From assembly GCA_026770585.1 (NCBI GenBank), contig MU646588.1:154610-177089 (forward strand): a stretch of 22,480 nt of DNA. Direction: 5' to 3'. Source of the stretch: Baffinella frigidus. Lineage: Eukaryota; Cryptophyceae; Cryptomonadales; Baffinellaceae. The notes under the pieces are model-generated. The model searched no databases. It was not told the origin of the DNA and saw only the letters and a list, made by a program, of their open reading frames with translations. Every line of letters begins with the position of its first letter. The stretch's first letter is position 1. The position numbers were made by a program, and so were the translations under genes. Shown here piece after piece: positions 14,071 through 21,714 of the stretch.

Positions 14071-14149
14071 CTTTATGACACTTGGCTGAACTTAACCTGG
14101 CTAACTCCCACTGACACACCAAGGACACGCACAATACCTCACTGTACAT

Positions 14150-14553
14150 TGGGGGTAATCCTCTACAAATTCCCTCTCTGTCTGACCTTTCTATTCCTTC
14201 ATCTTTGGTGTCTGTCTGATCTCACCTCACACCCCCACACAACCCATCTCACCTTTTGGAATCTTGTTTCAACTGGGGTATCCGTGGCTGGAGCTCTCAT
14301 ACTCCAACCATGGGATACCATGAGCCTCTTAAAGGCTGACTTGGGGTTCGGTGTGTGTGCGAGACTGTGCCTTTTTGGTCTAACTCAAACACCCCATAAA
14401 GAACTCACCCTTTATCCCCTCTTCACGAGCCTCTGCACTGGAGAGCTAAATGCGATCCGAAAGCAAAAATGCTTTCTCTGCAGTCCTTTCTACGGAAGGG
14501 CGTTTCGTTGGGCTATGTTGGGCGAAATTAAAACCTAAAGGACCTAAAGGACC
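14150..14553 (+). repeat. Higher-order tandem unit 2, ending in an H1 repeat
   Basis: Extended leader with CTTTCTATTCCTTCATCTTT, CTGTCTGATCTCACC and CAACCCATCTCACCTT, then the common GGGTATCCGTGGCTGGAGCT, GGGATACCATGAGCCTC, AAAGGCTGACTTGGGGTTCG, the H1 body and a tail of two CCTAAAGGA. Confidence 0.85.
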
Positions 14554-14680
14554 AATGTTGCGGTGCTAACGCGGGTGGACTGAAGCGGGAGGATGCTAAC
14601 GTGGGTGGGTGCTAACGCTTGTCTTAATGACTTGCTGTTGTTGTTTCTGACGCTTGGATTGCCCTGAATTTTGCTCACTT
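14554..14680. other. Spacer with GATGCTAACG(C/T)GGGTGG repeats
   Basis: GGTGCTAACGCGGGTGG, GATGCTAACGTGGGTGG and GGTGCTAACGCTT are a three-unit degenerate tandem at about 14559-14612. A short GTTGTTGTT tract follows. Confidence 0.6.
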
Positions 14681-14689
14681 CCGTACGTT

Positions 14690-15062
14690 AACCCCAACAA
14701 TACCACATTCATTTCCTTTCATCTTTGGTTAGGTCTGACTGATTTCACATCAAACCCACTCACAACCCCTCTCACCTTGTGGGGTATCCGTGGCTGGAGC
14801 TTTTATACTTCAACCATGGGATACCATGAGCCTCATAAAGGCTGACTTGGGCTCGGTGTGTGTGTGAGCATGGGAACCAGTTGGTATGCCTTCACTCACC
14901 CCAAGAGAGTCACCCTGTATCCCCTCTTCACGAGCCTCTGCACTGGAGAGCGAAACGCGATCCGAAAGCAAAAATACTTTCTCTGCAGATCCCTTCTACG
15001 GAACGGCGTGTCGTTGGCATATGTTGGGAGCATTTAAAACCTAAAGGACCTAAAGGACCTTT
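14690..15062 (+). repeat. Higher-order tandem unit 3, ending in an H1 repeat
   Basis: The same order of blocks as unit 2: CCTTTCATCTTTGG, CACAACCCCTCTCACCTTGT, GGGGTATCCGTGGCTGGAGC, CATGGGATACCATGAGCCTC. The H1 body has CTGCAGATCCCTTCTACGG and GGGAGCATTTAAAA with two tail units. Confidence 0.85.
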
Positions 15063-15178
15063 GAGTAAGCCCCTTGGCTTCGAGAAGCGATCTCGGTTCA
15101 GGTTATGAGCTCGACTTTACAAATAACCTGTGGGATCAGCCTTAAAAAATCTACAGGTGGCGAGCCCCGATTTCGCGA
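15063..15178. repeat. Family L repeat, longer form
   Basis: GAGTAAGCCCCTTGGCTTCG, CGATCTCGGTTCAGGTTATG, AGCTCG, AAATAACCTGTGGGATC, AAATCTACAGGT, GAGCCCCGATTTCGCG. A second copy with about 80 percent similarity by eye is at 15655-15775. Confidence 0.75.
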
Positions 15179-15305
15179 TCTGCACTGGAGAGCTAAATGC
15201 GATCCGAAAGCACAAAAAAAACATGCTTTTCTGCAGATCATTTCTACAGAAGGGCGCGACGTTGGGCTATGTTGGGCGAAATTAAAACCTAAAGGACCTA
15301 AAGGA
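15179..15305 (+). repeat. SINE-like repeat family H, subtype H1
   Basis: CTGCACTGGAGAGCTAAATG, CGATCCGAAAGC, an A run, CTGCAGATCATTTCTACAG, TGTTGGGCGAAATTAAAA and two CCTAAAGGA tail units. It is followed directly by TACCATGAGCCTCATAAAGG of the next higher-order unit. Confidence 0.85.
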
Positions 15306-15555
15306 TACCATGAGCCTCATAAAGGGTGACTTGGGTTCGGTGTGTGGGCGAGCGTGGTCCTCAACACAAGCACCCCAAGAGGATCAACACAAGCACCCCA
15401 AGAGAACCACCCTCTCTCCCCTCTCTTCACGAGCCTCTGCACTGGAGAGCTAAACGCGATCCGAAAGCAAAAACGCTTTTTATGCAGATCTTTTCTACGG
15501 AAAGGCGTGTCGTTAGGCCAAGTTGGGAGCATTTAAAAACCTCAAGGACCTAAAC
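15303..15555 (+). repeat. Higher-order tandem unit 4, 5-prime truncated
   Basis: It starts at GGATACCATGAGCCTCATAA and skips the leader. CAACACAAGCACCCCAAGAG is duplicated once inside it (15362 and 15385). It ends with an H1 body (GCGATCCGAAAGCAAAAACG, TGGGAGCATTTAAAA) and a CCTCAAGGACCTAAACG tail. Confidence 0.8.
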
Positions 15556-15880
15556 GTTATTTGCCTCCCAAAACGAGCTCGTAGCCCGAACCGAAGTCAG
15601 AGATGAGCGCGCCAACAAGAGTGAGGTGGGCGTGGCCTTGGGGGGTCTCAAGTTTTGAATAGCCCCTTGGTTTTGAGATGCAATCTCGGTTCAAGTTATG
15701 AGCTCGTTTTTGCAAATAACCTGTGGGATCCGCCTGAAATTTTCTACAGGTTCTGAGCCCCAATTTCGCGAAGGTTATTTGCCCCCAAAACGAGCTCAAA
15801 GGACATAACCCGAACCGAAGTCAGAGAGATGAGCGCGCCAACAAGAGTGAGGTGGGCGTGGCCTTCGATGTGAGTGTATC
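15556..15880. repeat. Family L repeats with duplicated ATGAGCGCGCCA module
   Basis: TTATTTGCC(T/C)CC, CAAAACGAGCTC, CCGAACCGAAGTCAGAGA, ATGAGCGCGCCAACAAGAGT, GAGGTGGGCGTGGCCTT occurs at 15555-15638 and 15772-15864. The long form of family L lies between. The ATG opens only about 15 codons in each copy, so it is not a gene here. Confidence 0.75.
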
Positions 15881-15881
15881 C

Positions 15882-15977
15882 CATAAGTGGCCAGTAGGAT
15901 CATACGCCCTACGGTAGGGCCCTAGGACCTGCCTAGGACCTCTTGCGGGTCAATTTTGACCGGCTGGCCACTTAAGG
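15882..15977 (-). repeat. Foldback element family G, copy 1
   Basis: The ends CATAAGTGGCCAG and CTGGCCACTTAAG are inverted. The interior contains GCCCTACGGTAGGGCCCTAG, GACCTGCCTAGGACCTCTTG and GTCAATTTTGAC. Copies 2 and 3 are in the other orientation at 17546-17640 and 17757-17851. Confidence 0.85.
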
Positions 15978-16405
15978 GTTACACAAAGCCCCAAAGCACC
16001 GACGCATCACCACCACCACCAAAGGGCAGCAACGATGGACTGAAATGGTGCTGTTCGCTTGTCTTGCCTGCAGGCGCCATCCTGAATTATTTATGTGGGC
16101 TTGGAAATGCCCGTTGTTTCTGTTTGCTACGAACTTCATACCCCCGCACACAGCGGGCTACGCAGGGGAAAAAGCTTCAGCATCAAGACACTTCCGGTTA
16201 CCTTAGTGTGGCCGACGAGCCAGGGCGAAGGCCACCCATCACTTTTTAAGCACGAGAAAAGGCTATCCTTCAGTTTGTTATACCATAAACTAGCACTTTG
16301 GGCCAGTTTTTTTAGTCAAGAAACTAAAAGACTGACCCATGTCCCGGGCAGTTTCAGTTTTTAACAAGTTATGAGACTGGTTGATGGGTTCTCATCGGCC
16401 ACATT
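15978..16405. other. Largely unassigned spacer with a family C end
   Basis: CACACAGCGGGCTACGCAGG at about 16147 is a family C end. CTTGGAAATGCCCGTTGTTTCTG near 16099 (seen as CTTGGAAATGC and GTTGTTTCTG) recurs at about 18306. Frames of 89 and 97 codons on the plus strand are Cys/Leu/Ser mixtures with no recognisable domain; I do not call them. Confidence 0.45.
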
Positions 16406-16516
16406 AGGTTACCTTATCCGTAGGAACCCCCCTAAGTCCCTACGGTTGCCTACCGTAGGGTCCTAGGTCTTATCTCTAATGGATTATTCAAAATCCCTTG
16501 AAGGTTCGCTGTGTGG
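16406..16516 (-). repeat. Family C copy, truncated
   Basis: GGTTACCTTATCCGTAGGAA, CCCCCCTAAGTCCCTACGG, TTGCCTACCGTAGGGTCCTA, GGATTATTCAAAATCCCTTG, then a mutated end AAGGTTCGCTGTGTGG. The far left end is at about 16147 if the intervening 250 bases are an insertion. Confidence 0.75.
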
Positions 16517-16642
16517 ATCCATACGGTGGACTGCTGACCTTTCATCAAAAGTCAACTTACCCAGGGGAAATTAACGTTAAGGATTTTCTGGTGCAAATTT
16601 GGCCACTTTACCGCTAAATCTAGCGTATCCGAAACCCTCGTA

Positions 16643-16815
16643 GCCCCTGGATCCTCACGATCTGACCGGGTGGCGATTTGACTCGAGTTTCAGCTGTACA
16701 TGTAGATCTCGAAAAGCTGGTCCTGTGAGCCTCGGTCGGACAGGTGACGAGCCTCCAGAAAATTGCTTCCCCCTTGCCTGCAGCGGATATCTCGAGAGAT
16801 TTTTCGTACGAAAAT
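16643..16815 (+). repeat. Dispersed direct repeat, copy 1
   Basis: CCTCACGATCTGACC, GGTGGCGATTTG, AGTTTCAGCTGTACAT, AGATCTCGAAAAG, TTGCTTCCCCCTTG, CCTGCAGCGG, GAGAGAT. Copy 2 is at 18473-18600. This copy carries about 45 extra bases (about 16711-16757) that are absent from copy 2. Confidence 0.8.
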
Positions 16816-16831
16816 TGTAAAAAAAAGCGCC

Positions 16832-17010
16832 CAAACCCAACCCCAAACCCCAAAAGTTTAAACCCTAAACCCTGAACCCACTGAAACACTGAACTTAAAC
16901 CATAACCCCCTAATTCGTTTCGTGCATCAACGCAGTCTCTGTCCCTATCGCACGCTTTCTCGTTATCTGTAAACCCTCAACCCTCAACCCTCAACCCTTC
17001 ACCCTCAGCC

Positions 17011-17070
<60 letters not shown>

Positions 17071-17306
17071 ACCTAAAACCTAAAACCTAAAACCTAAAAC
17101 CTAAAACCTCTAACCCCTAAACCTTGAAACCTAAAACCTAAACCCTGCAACCTAAATCCCACCAACCTGAACCATAAACCATGAACCTTCAACCTTCAAC
17201 CCTAAAGCAATCTCTGTCCCTATCGCACGCGTTCTCGTGATCTGTAAACCCTGAACCCTGAACCCTGCACCCTGAACCCTGCACCCTGAACCCTGAACCC
17301 TGAACC

Positions 17307-17338
<32 letters not shown>

Positions 17339-17545
17339 GCCCTCAGCCCTCAGCCCTAAACCCTAAACCCTAAACCCTAAACCCTCGACCCTCAAGCCTC
17401 AAGCCTCAAGCCTCAAGCCTCAAGCCTTAACCCTAAGCCCTCAAGCCTCAAACCTGAACCCTAAACCTTGAACCCTAAACCCTAAACCCTAAACCCTAAA
17501 CCCTAAACCCTAAACCCTAAACCCTAAACCCTAAACCCCTTATCC
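16832..17545 (-). repeat. Long block of telomere-variant 7-mers
   Basis: Successive sub-arrays: degenerate CCCTAAA/CCCTGAA, then CCCTCAA (16975-17072), CCTAAAA (17073-17110), CCCTGAA and CCCTGCA (17247-17305), CCCTCAA, CCCTCAG, CCCTAAA (17350-17385), CCTCAAG (17393-17428), and a clean run of about eleven CCCTAAA (17466-17537). CTCTGTCCCTATCGCACGC, TCTCGT and ATCTGTAAACCCT occur at 16934 and 17211, so about 278 bases of the block are duplicated. Confidence 0.92.
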
Positions 17546-17640
17546 CTTAAGTGGCCATGCCGTCAAATCTGACGGCCAAGAGGTCCTAGGCAGGTCCTAG
17601 GGCCCTACGGTAGGGCGTATGAGCCTACTGGGCACTTGGG
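17546..17640 (+). repeat. Foldback element family G, copy 2
   Basis: CTTAAGTGGCCATGCCGTCA, AATCTGACGG, GAGGTCCTAGGCAGGTCCTA, GGGCCCTACGGTAGGGCGTA, GCCTACTGGGCACTTGG. It is preceded by CCTAAACCCCTTATCC, as in copy 3, so the two arose by segmental duplication. Confidence 0.85.
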
Positions 17641-17756
17641 GATATGTAACCCTAGACCCTAAATGACAGGTACGCGGCGCGAATGGTGTGGGCGCGCGAG
17701 AACCGAGAGACAATCGTCCCCTACACCCCACACCCCACACCCTAAACCCCTTATCC

Positions 17757-17851
17757 CTTAAGTGGCCATGCCGTCAAATCTGACGGCCAAGAGGTCCTAG
17801 GCAGGTCCTAGGGCCCTACGGTAGGGCGTATGCGCCTACTGGCTACTTAAG
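17757..17851 (+). repeat. Foldback element family G, copy 3
   Basis: Almost identical to copy 2 and with the better right end, TACTGGCTACTTAAG. The spacer 17641-17756 is unassigned except for a short ACACCCC tract that resembles degenerate telomeric repeat. Confidence 0.85.
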
Positions 17852-17879
17852 GAATACATTGTACCCTACACCCTAACCC

Positions 17880-17944
17880 CCTTCTCATAACCTGAAGCAA
17901 TTTATCCCCACAGGTTATTTGCCCAAAACGGGCTCATAACCTGA
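17880..17944 (+). repeat. Family L repeat
   Basis: TTCTCATAACCTGAAGCAAT, CCCACAGGTTATTTGCCCAA, AACGGGCTCATAACCTGAA. It matches 13494-13557 and abuts an H2 repeat. Confidence 0.7.
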
Positions 17945-18085
17945 ATGAAGACCCTTTAGCCGGTTTCTGCTGCGATCCTTTGCACCGGGGGGCCTGATGT
18001 GATCCGAAAGGAAGCATGGCTTTCCTGCAGATAAGTTCCAGTGACCGCCTATGTGGGGAGCTCGAAGAACCTAAAGGACCTAAAG
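17945..18085 (+). repeat. SINE-like repeat family H, subtype H2
   Basis: CCCTTTAGCCGGTTTCTGCT, CACCGGGGGGCCTGATGTGA, TCCGAAAGGAAGCATGGCTT, GGGGAGCTCGAAGAA, then CCTAAAGGACCTAAAG. It faces an inverted H2 fragment at 18176-18262, so together they can form a large foldback with about 90 bases between. Confidence 0.85.
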
Positions 18086-18175
18086 TCTTGAGGTTTATAA
18101 CCTGAAGGTCTGACAAAAAACGCCAGTCGCCAACCGCCCCGCCATGCAAATTCCTGAACCAAAATTTTAACACGT

Positions 18176-18262
18176 CCTTTAGGTCCTTTAGCTTCTTCGA
18201 GCTCCCAACAGAGGCGGACACCGGAAATTGTTCTGTAGAAAGGCCATGCTTCCTTTCGAAAA
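18176..18262 (-). repeat. SINE-like repeat family H, subtype H2, 5-prime truncated
   Basis: Minus strand: GAAAGGAAGCATGGCCTTTC, TACAGAACAATTTCC, GTCCGCCTCTGTTGGGAGCT, CGAAGAAGCTAAAGGACCTA and AAGGAC. The 5-prime part with the CCGGTTTCTG block is missing, the truncation pattern typical of retroposed copies. Confidence 0.8.
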
Positions 18263-18341
18263 TGCAAATGGCTCCAAGTCCGACCGTCCTACTCAGTTAC
18301 CTATGCTTGGAAATGCGCGTTGTTTCTGAATGCTACCCCCA

Positions 18342-18464
18342 TACAGGGGTACCTCACTCATAAGAAACAGCCCCCCCCCCCTAGGACCACTGTAAGACCC
18401 AAGGCATAGGCCTACTGTAGGGCCCTATGAGGAGACATTTTCTTGTGAGCGAGGTACCCCTGTA
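18342..18464. repeat. Foldback element family F, copy 6
   Basis: TACAGGGGTACCTCACTCAT to GTGAGCGAGGTACCCCTGTA with TA at both edges. The left centre has CCCCCCCTAGGACCACTGTA. Right-arm sequence between the centre and TTTTCTTGTGAGC is shortened. Confidence 0.85.
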
Positions 18465-18472
18465 CATCCTCA

Positions 18473-18600
18473 CAATCTGACCTGGTGGCGATTTGTCTCA
18501 AGTTTCAGATGTACATTCAGATCTCGAAAAGTCGGTGCAGAGAACTGCTTCCCCCTTGGCCTGCAGCGGCAATCTTGAGAGATGTTTGGTACCAGCGAAA
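18473..18600 (+). repeat. Dispersed direct repeat, copy 2
   Basis: Matches 16643-16815 without the 45-base middle insert. It abuts the right end of F copy 6. Confidence 0.8.
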
Positions 18601-18614
18601 ATCCTGCCACAGGA

Positions 18615-18668
18615 ACTTGGTGGTGCTTTGGTGCTTTGGTGCTTTGGTGCTTTGGTGCTTTGGTGGTG
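18615..18668 (+). repeat. GGTGCTTT octamer tandem array
   Basis: Six or so head-to-tail GGTGCTTT units. Two further units lie at about 18849-18870. As an 8-mer it rotates through all frames, producing the Leu/Val/Trp/Cys-rich pseudo-peptides there. Confidence 0.9.
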
Positions 18669-18699
18669 CCGTCCTTGACGTTATTTTTCGTTATAGCCC

Positions 18700-18842
18700 T
18701 TTAGGTCCTTTAGGTTTTTAATGCCCCCAACATAGCCCAACGACACGCCCTTCCGTAGAAAGGACGGCAGAGAAAGAATTTTTGCTTTCGGATCGCGTTT
18801 CGCTCTCCAGTGCAGAGGCTCGTGAAGAGGGGATAAAGGGTG
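18700..18842 (-). repeat. SINE-like repeat family H, subtype H1, reversed
   Basis: Minus strand: CTTTATCCCCTCTTCACGAG, CCTCTGCACTGGAGAGCGAA, GCGATCCGAAAGCAAAAATT, CTACGGAAGGGCGTGTCGTT, GGGGGCATTAAAAACCTAAA and GGACCTAAAGG. It includes the CTTCACGAGCC leader of the tandem units, flanked on each side by GGTGCTTT octamers. Confidence 0.85.
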
Positions 18843-18889
18843 ACGAGGAGGTGCTTTGGTGCTTTGGTGCTTTTATTTTACTCTCACAT

Positions 18890-19175
18890 CAAAGACCACA
18901 GCCCACCTCACTCTTGAGGAGTTAGGAGTAATTTACGGATGAGCTCCTCGACCCAACCTACACAGGCCCGGCCGAGCCCCGTTTCTCCCGTTTTGAAGCA
19001 CCAAAACAAACCAAAATGGAGCTTATCCTTTAGGCCCTTCAGGATTGTTTTTCTGGTCAAATTTATGACGAAATCGGGGCCCATAACCTGAAGGCCCGCA
19101 AAAAACGGCCATTTCGACGACGGGTGGTTGGCACAGCGAGCCTCCTCTGGATGGCCTGAGCAGTTTTGAGAGCCA
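18890..19175. other. Unassigned spacer with family L fragment
   Basis: GACGAAATCGGGGCCCATAA followed by CCTGAAGGCCCGCAAAAAAC near 19067 is related to family L and to 18100-18130. No gene is supported. Confidence 0.45.
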
Positions 19176-19184
19176 GTGAGAGAC

Positions 19185-19520
19185 ATGAGCGCGCCACAGG
19201 AGGAGGCGCCCGCGCCGATGGATCTCTATCGTGGCGCCCCTGCCCCCGAAGCTGCGCCCTTCTCGCCAAACCCAGACCAGGGTGCTGGCGCTGACCAACA
19301 ACGCCAGGAACAAGGGGGGTTGGAGGAGACTTTCGAGGGGTCCGCGGCGACGGATGGCGCGGGGGGGAGCAGCTGGAAAGGGGTGCCACCGCAGCAGTCA
19401 TCCTCGGCCGTCTCCGCGGCGTCATTGCCGCCGCCTGGCTCGGAACCGCTTCCTGGCAAGGTGTGGCCCGAGGGAGCCGCAGCACCCACTCGCTCCTCCT
19501 ACATGCCCCTCTCACGCTGA
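19185..19520 (+). CDS. Low-complexity Pro/Ala/Gly-rich open frame, uncertain
   Basis: An ATG at 19185 opens a 111-codon frame ending in TGA. The product is acidic, rich in Pro, Ala, Gly, Gln and Ser, and looks disordered (MSAPQEEAPAPMDLYRG at the start, a QQRQEQ patch near residue 42). No domain or membrane segment is seen. The ATG lies in a GAGA-C-ATGAGCGCGCCA context that also occurs in the repeats at 15603 and 15829, so the start may be repeat-derived. Longer frames overlap it on both strands, as expected at this GC content. It could be the disordered N-terminus of a spliced gene; I see no firm donor. Confidence 0.2.
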   Translation: MSAPQEEAPAPMDLYRGAPAPEAAPFSPNPDQGAGADQQRQEQGGLEETFEGSAATDGAGGSSWKGVPPQQSSSAVSAASLPPPGSEPLPGKVWPEGAAAPTRSSYMPLSR

Positions 19521-19961
19521 TGGGCCGCTGAACGCGTCACTATGCCACCCTATGTGCCGTACCTTGCACCGAGTGCGAATGCGTAGGCTGCAGGTCGCTG
19601 GGCGCGGAGCTACATGGCAAAGCGCGGGCAGAGCTCGCCCGCTTGGCCGTTCGCCCCGCTCCCATGCCAACGCATTCCACCGCCCTCTGCAAGCTGAGCT
19701 CGGCGCATCCTCCCCGGGAGATAGTCCAAACCCACCTGACTTCGGGTGGCGTTTACCATCCCGGCAGGTGGCGACGTACGTGCGGCGGCCATCGCTCTCG
19801 CGCGCGGCGTCCCTCCGGAGGGTGCAGAACCCCGCGCCCTACCAGATCGGCCGCGCGCCCATGGTACCGCCCCCTCCTACATTCGAATGTGTAGGATGCG
19901 CCAGGAAGTGGCGGGAAATGGCGGCTGGGAGGCGCCGCGGGGGGGGCTTCCACCAGCAACC
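19521..19961. other. GC-rich unassigned region
   Basis: Frames are open on several strands (one plus-strand frame of 307 codons spans 19231-20154), but they are Arg/Pro-rich and run through the family A element, so they are compositional. A small ACATTCGAATGT palindrome lies near 19880. Confidence 0.5.
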
Positions 19962-20109
19962 TGGAAATGGGGTAGTTACGCATACGGCATTGCCTAGGAC
20001 CTCCTACCGTAGGCCGAGACTTTTTGGTCCTAGGATCCCTCGGCCTACGGTAGGAGGTCCTAGGCAATGCCGTATGCCTAACTACCCCATTCTCAGACCG
20101 TTAGCCTAT
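19962..20109. repeat. Foldback element family A, copy 3
   Basis: Left arm from GAAATGGGGTAGTTACGCAT (outer end lost), right arm to CTCAGACCGTTAGCCTATG. The centre GACTTTTTGGTCC is identical to copy 2. Arms CATTGCCTAGGACCTCCTAC and complement are perfect. Confidence 0.85.
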
Positions 20110-20405
20110 GAATGCTTTGCACCAGAGAAAGCCCGGATTCGTCAGCAGGTTTAGGAGGTTTGTCGTGAGGCGCATAGACGTTCGGATCACCCCTCTCCAG
20201 GCGTGAGAGCAGTAAAGAGAAGAGAGAGAGAAGTGGAGTCTTGAACGGGGGTGGGCAATCTCATCCGGGAACATGTTTAATTTCAAAGAAAATGGCCTAT
20301 CAAACCGGATTATGGCCCTAATTGAATTTACTCAGGGCCCTAATTAACCTTCGTCCAACTCCTATGAACAGACAGGGGTTCATTTTCTTTTAAATTGAAC
20401 ACGTC
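20110..20405. other. Unassigned spacer
   Basis: No gene is seen. A GAGAAGAGAGAGAGAAG purine tract lies near 20215, and GGCCCTAATT is repeated near 20315 and 20336. The 20270-20400 part is comparatively AT-rich. Confidence 0.4.
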
Positions 20406-20406
20406 C

Positions 20407-20513
20407 CCTGGCTCGTCCTAAAGGCTTTCTATTCGCCCTGGCTCGTCCTAAAGGCTTTCTATTTGCCCTTTTGTTCTGGATTTCTGATCTCAAATACTTT
20501 TAAGGACGAGCCA
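20407..20513. repeat. Foldback element family E, copy 2, with a duplicated left arm
   Basis: CCTGGCTCGTCCTAAAGGCT followed by TTCTATT(C/T)GCC is present twice in tandem (period 33). It is followed by CTTTTGTTCTGGATTTCTGA and the single right arm AAGGACGAGCCAG. The outside CAGGCAGAGCTAG is shared with copy 1. Confidence 0.85.
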
Positions 20514-20559
20514 GCATAAAACCCAGGCAGAGCTAGTAAATCCGCGTGAGATGTCTATC

Positions 20560-21016
20560 GTCTGGTACCAAAAACATGCTCTCGGTTCAGTCTGTGACCC
20601 CATGCCCTCTACATGCTGCTGCGCCCCCCTCGCGTCGCAGGGGTAGGGTCTTCGCTGGGATCCTGGCTTTAGAGAGGTTGATCCCGCCATGCTCTCGGTT
20701 CAGTCTGGTGTCGTGCGGGGGCATCTCCCTCCCTCCCCGTTGATTTCGTTGATTTCGTGTTTATTAAACAGGATTGTCGGTGTCAGCCCATGCCGTCCCC
20801 AAGCTAGGACCGGGTCAGCCTTACTTCCCAAATAGAGCATTGGGCTCCCCCAGCATTCAGGGTGGTTACATCAGCGTGTAGCCGATAATCTGATACCTCC
20901 ACCAGCTGATACAACGACCTTACTGAGAGGACAGCAGATGCCCTCTCCTAGCCCTACTAAGTGGACCGCACTAAGTGGTTCACTCTCACCTATCATCAGG
21001 GGCTCGCGCCGCCGTT
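20560..21016. repeat. Spacer with duplicated modules shared with 21.5-21.8 kb
   Basis: CATGCTCTCGGTTCAGTCTG occurs at about 20575 and 20689. GTGTCGTGCGGGGGCA, CCCAGC(A/G)TTCAGGGT, CCAGCTGA and GTGGTTCACTCTCACCTA occur here and again at 21510-21715. No gene is seen. Confidence 0.6.
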
Positions 21017-21017
21017 C

Positions 21018-21212
21018 CTAAACCCTAAAACCCAAACCATAAACCCCAAACCATGAACCATAAACCCCAAAGCCTAAACCTCAAACCCGAAACCCGAAAC
21101 TCCAAACCCCACACCCTAAACCCCAAACCCCAAACCCCAAACCCCAAACCCCAAACCCCAAACCCTAAACCATAAACCATAAACCCTAAAACCCAAACCC
21201 TCAACCCTCAAC
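21018..21212 (-). repeat. Telomere-variant array, mostly CCCCAAA
   Basis: Mixed CCCTAAA, CCATAAA and CCCCAAA units resolve into a clean run of CCCCAAA at about 21120-21168, then CCATAAA and CCCTCAA. Confidence 0.9.
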
Positions 21213-21214
21213 CC

Positions 21215-21433
21215 CAGGGTCTCGCGCAGCCGCCCCCCCCGCGTTCTCCCGCAGGCCGCACCCCTTCGAGCCCGAAGGGGCGACCTCCGTAGGGTAGAAG
21301 GTGACGCGCTTGGGTTCGCCTGGGGGTAGGTCCCCGGACGTGGCTCGGACGTGCCTGGTAGTGATGAGGACGCGCCTGGTAGTGATGAGGACGCGCCTGG
21401 TAGTAATCCCTCGGACGTGACTGGTAGTGGTGA
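21215..21433. repeat. Segment with 21-bp GACGCGCCTGGTAGTGATGAG minisatellite
   Basis: CCCGCGTTCTCCCGCAGGCC, GCACCCCTTCGAGCCC, then about five 21-base units of GTGATGAGGACGCGCCTGGT type. The same block lies at 21725-21958 with the minisatellite portion inverted. Confidence 0.8.
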
Positions 21434-21509
21434 GGACCTAGGCAATGCCGTAGGAGGTCCTAGGCAATGCCGTAGGCCTAACTATCCCATTTTCAGGCCG
21501 TTACCCTAT
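21434..21509. repeat. Family A half element
   Basis: CCTAGGCAATGCCGTAGGAG, GTCCTAGGCAATGCCGTAGG, CCTAACTATCCCATTTTCAG, GCCGTTACCCTATG: the right arm of family A with its inner portion doubled and no left arm. Confidence 0.8.
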
Positions 21510-21714
21510 GAAAGTGGTTCACTCTCACCTACTCGCGAGTAGTGTCGTGCGGGGGCACCCCCTCCCCCCCAGCGTTCAGGGTTGGCACATGAGCGTTTTG
21601 ACGGATTACAATACTTGTAGGGACTTCCCCCGATATAGGACTCACCCTTGGAGCCCTTTTCCCCTGAGGCGGGCCCATCCCGGACCCGGTCCTCACATTT
21701 ACCAGCTGACGTAA

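Noticed and set aside
18485-18721. Frame with ALVLWCFGALVLWCFG, suggesting a membrane protein
   Set aside because: It is the GGTGCTTT octamer array in translation.
19231-20154. Plus-strand open frame of 307 codons
   Set aside because: Arg/Pro-rich throughout, and its last 60 codons are the family A foldback, which gives the same pseudo-peptide at other copies.
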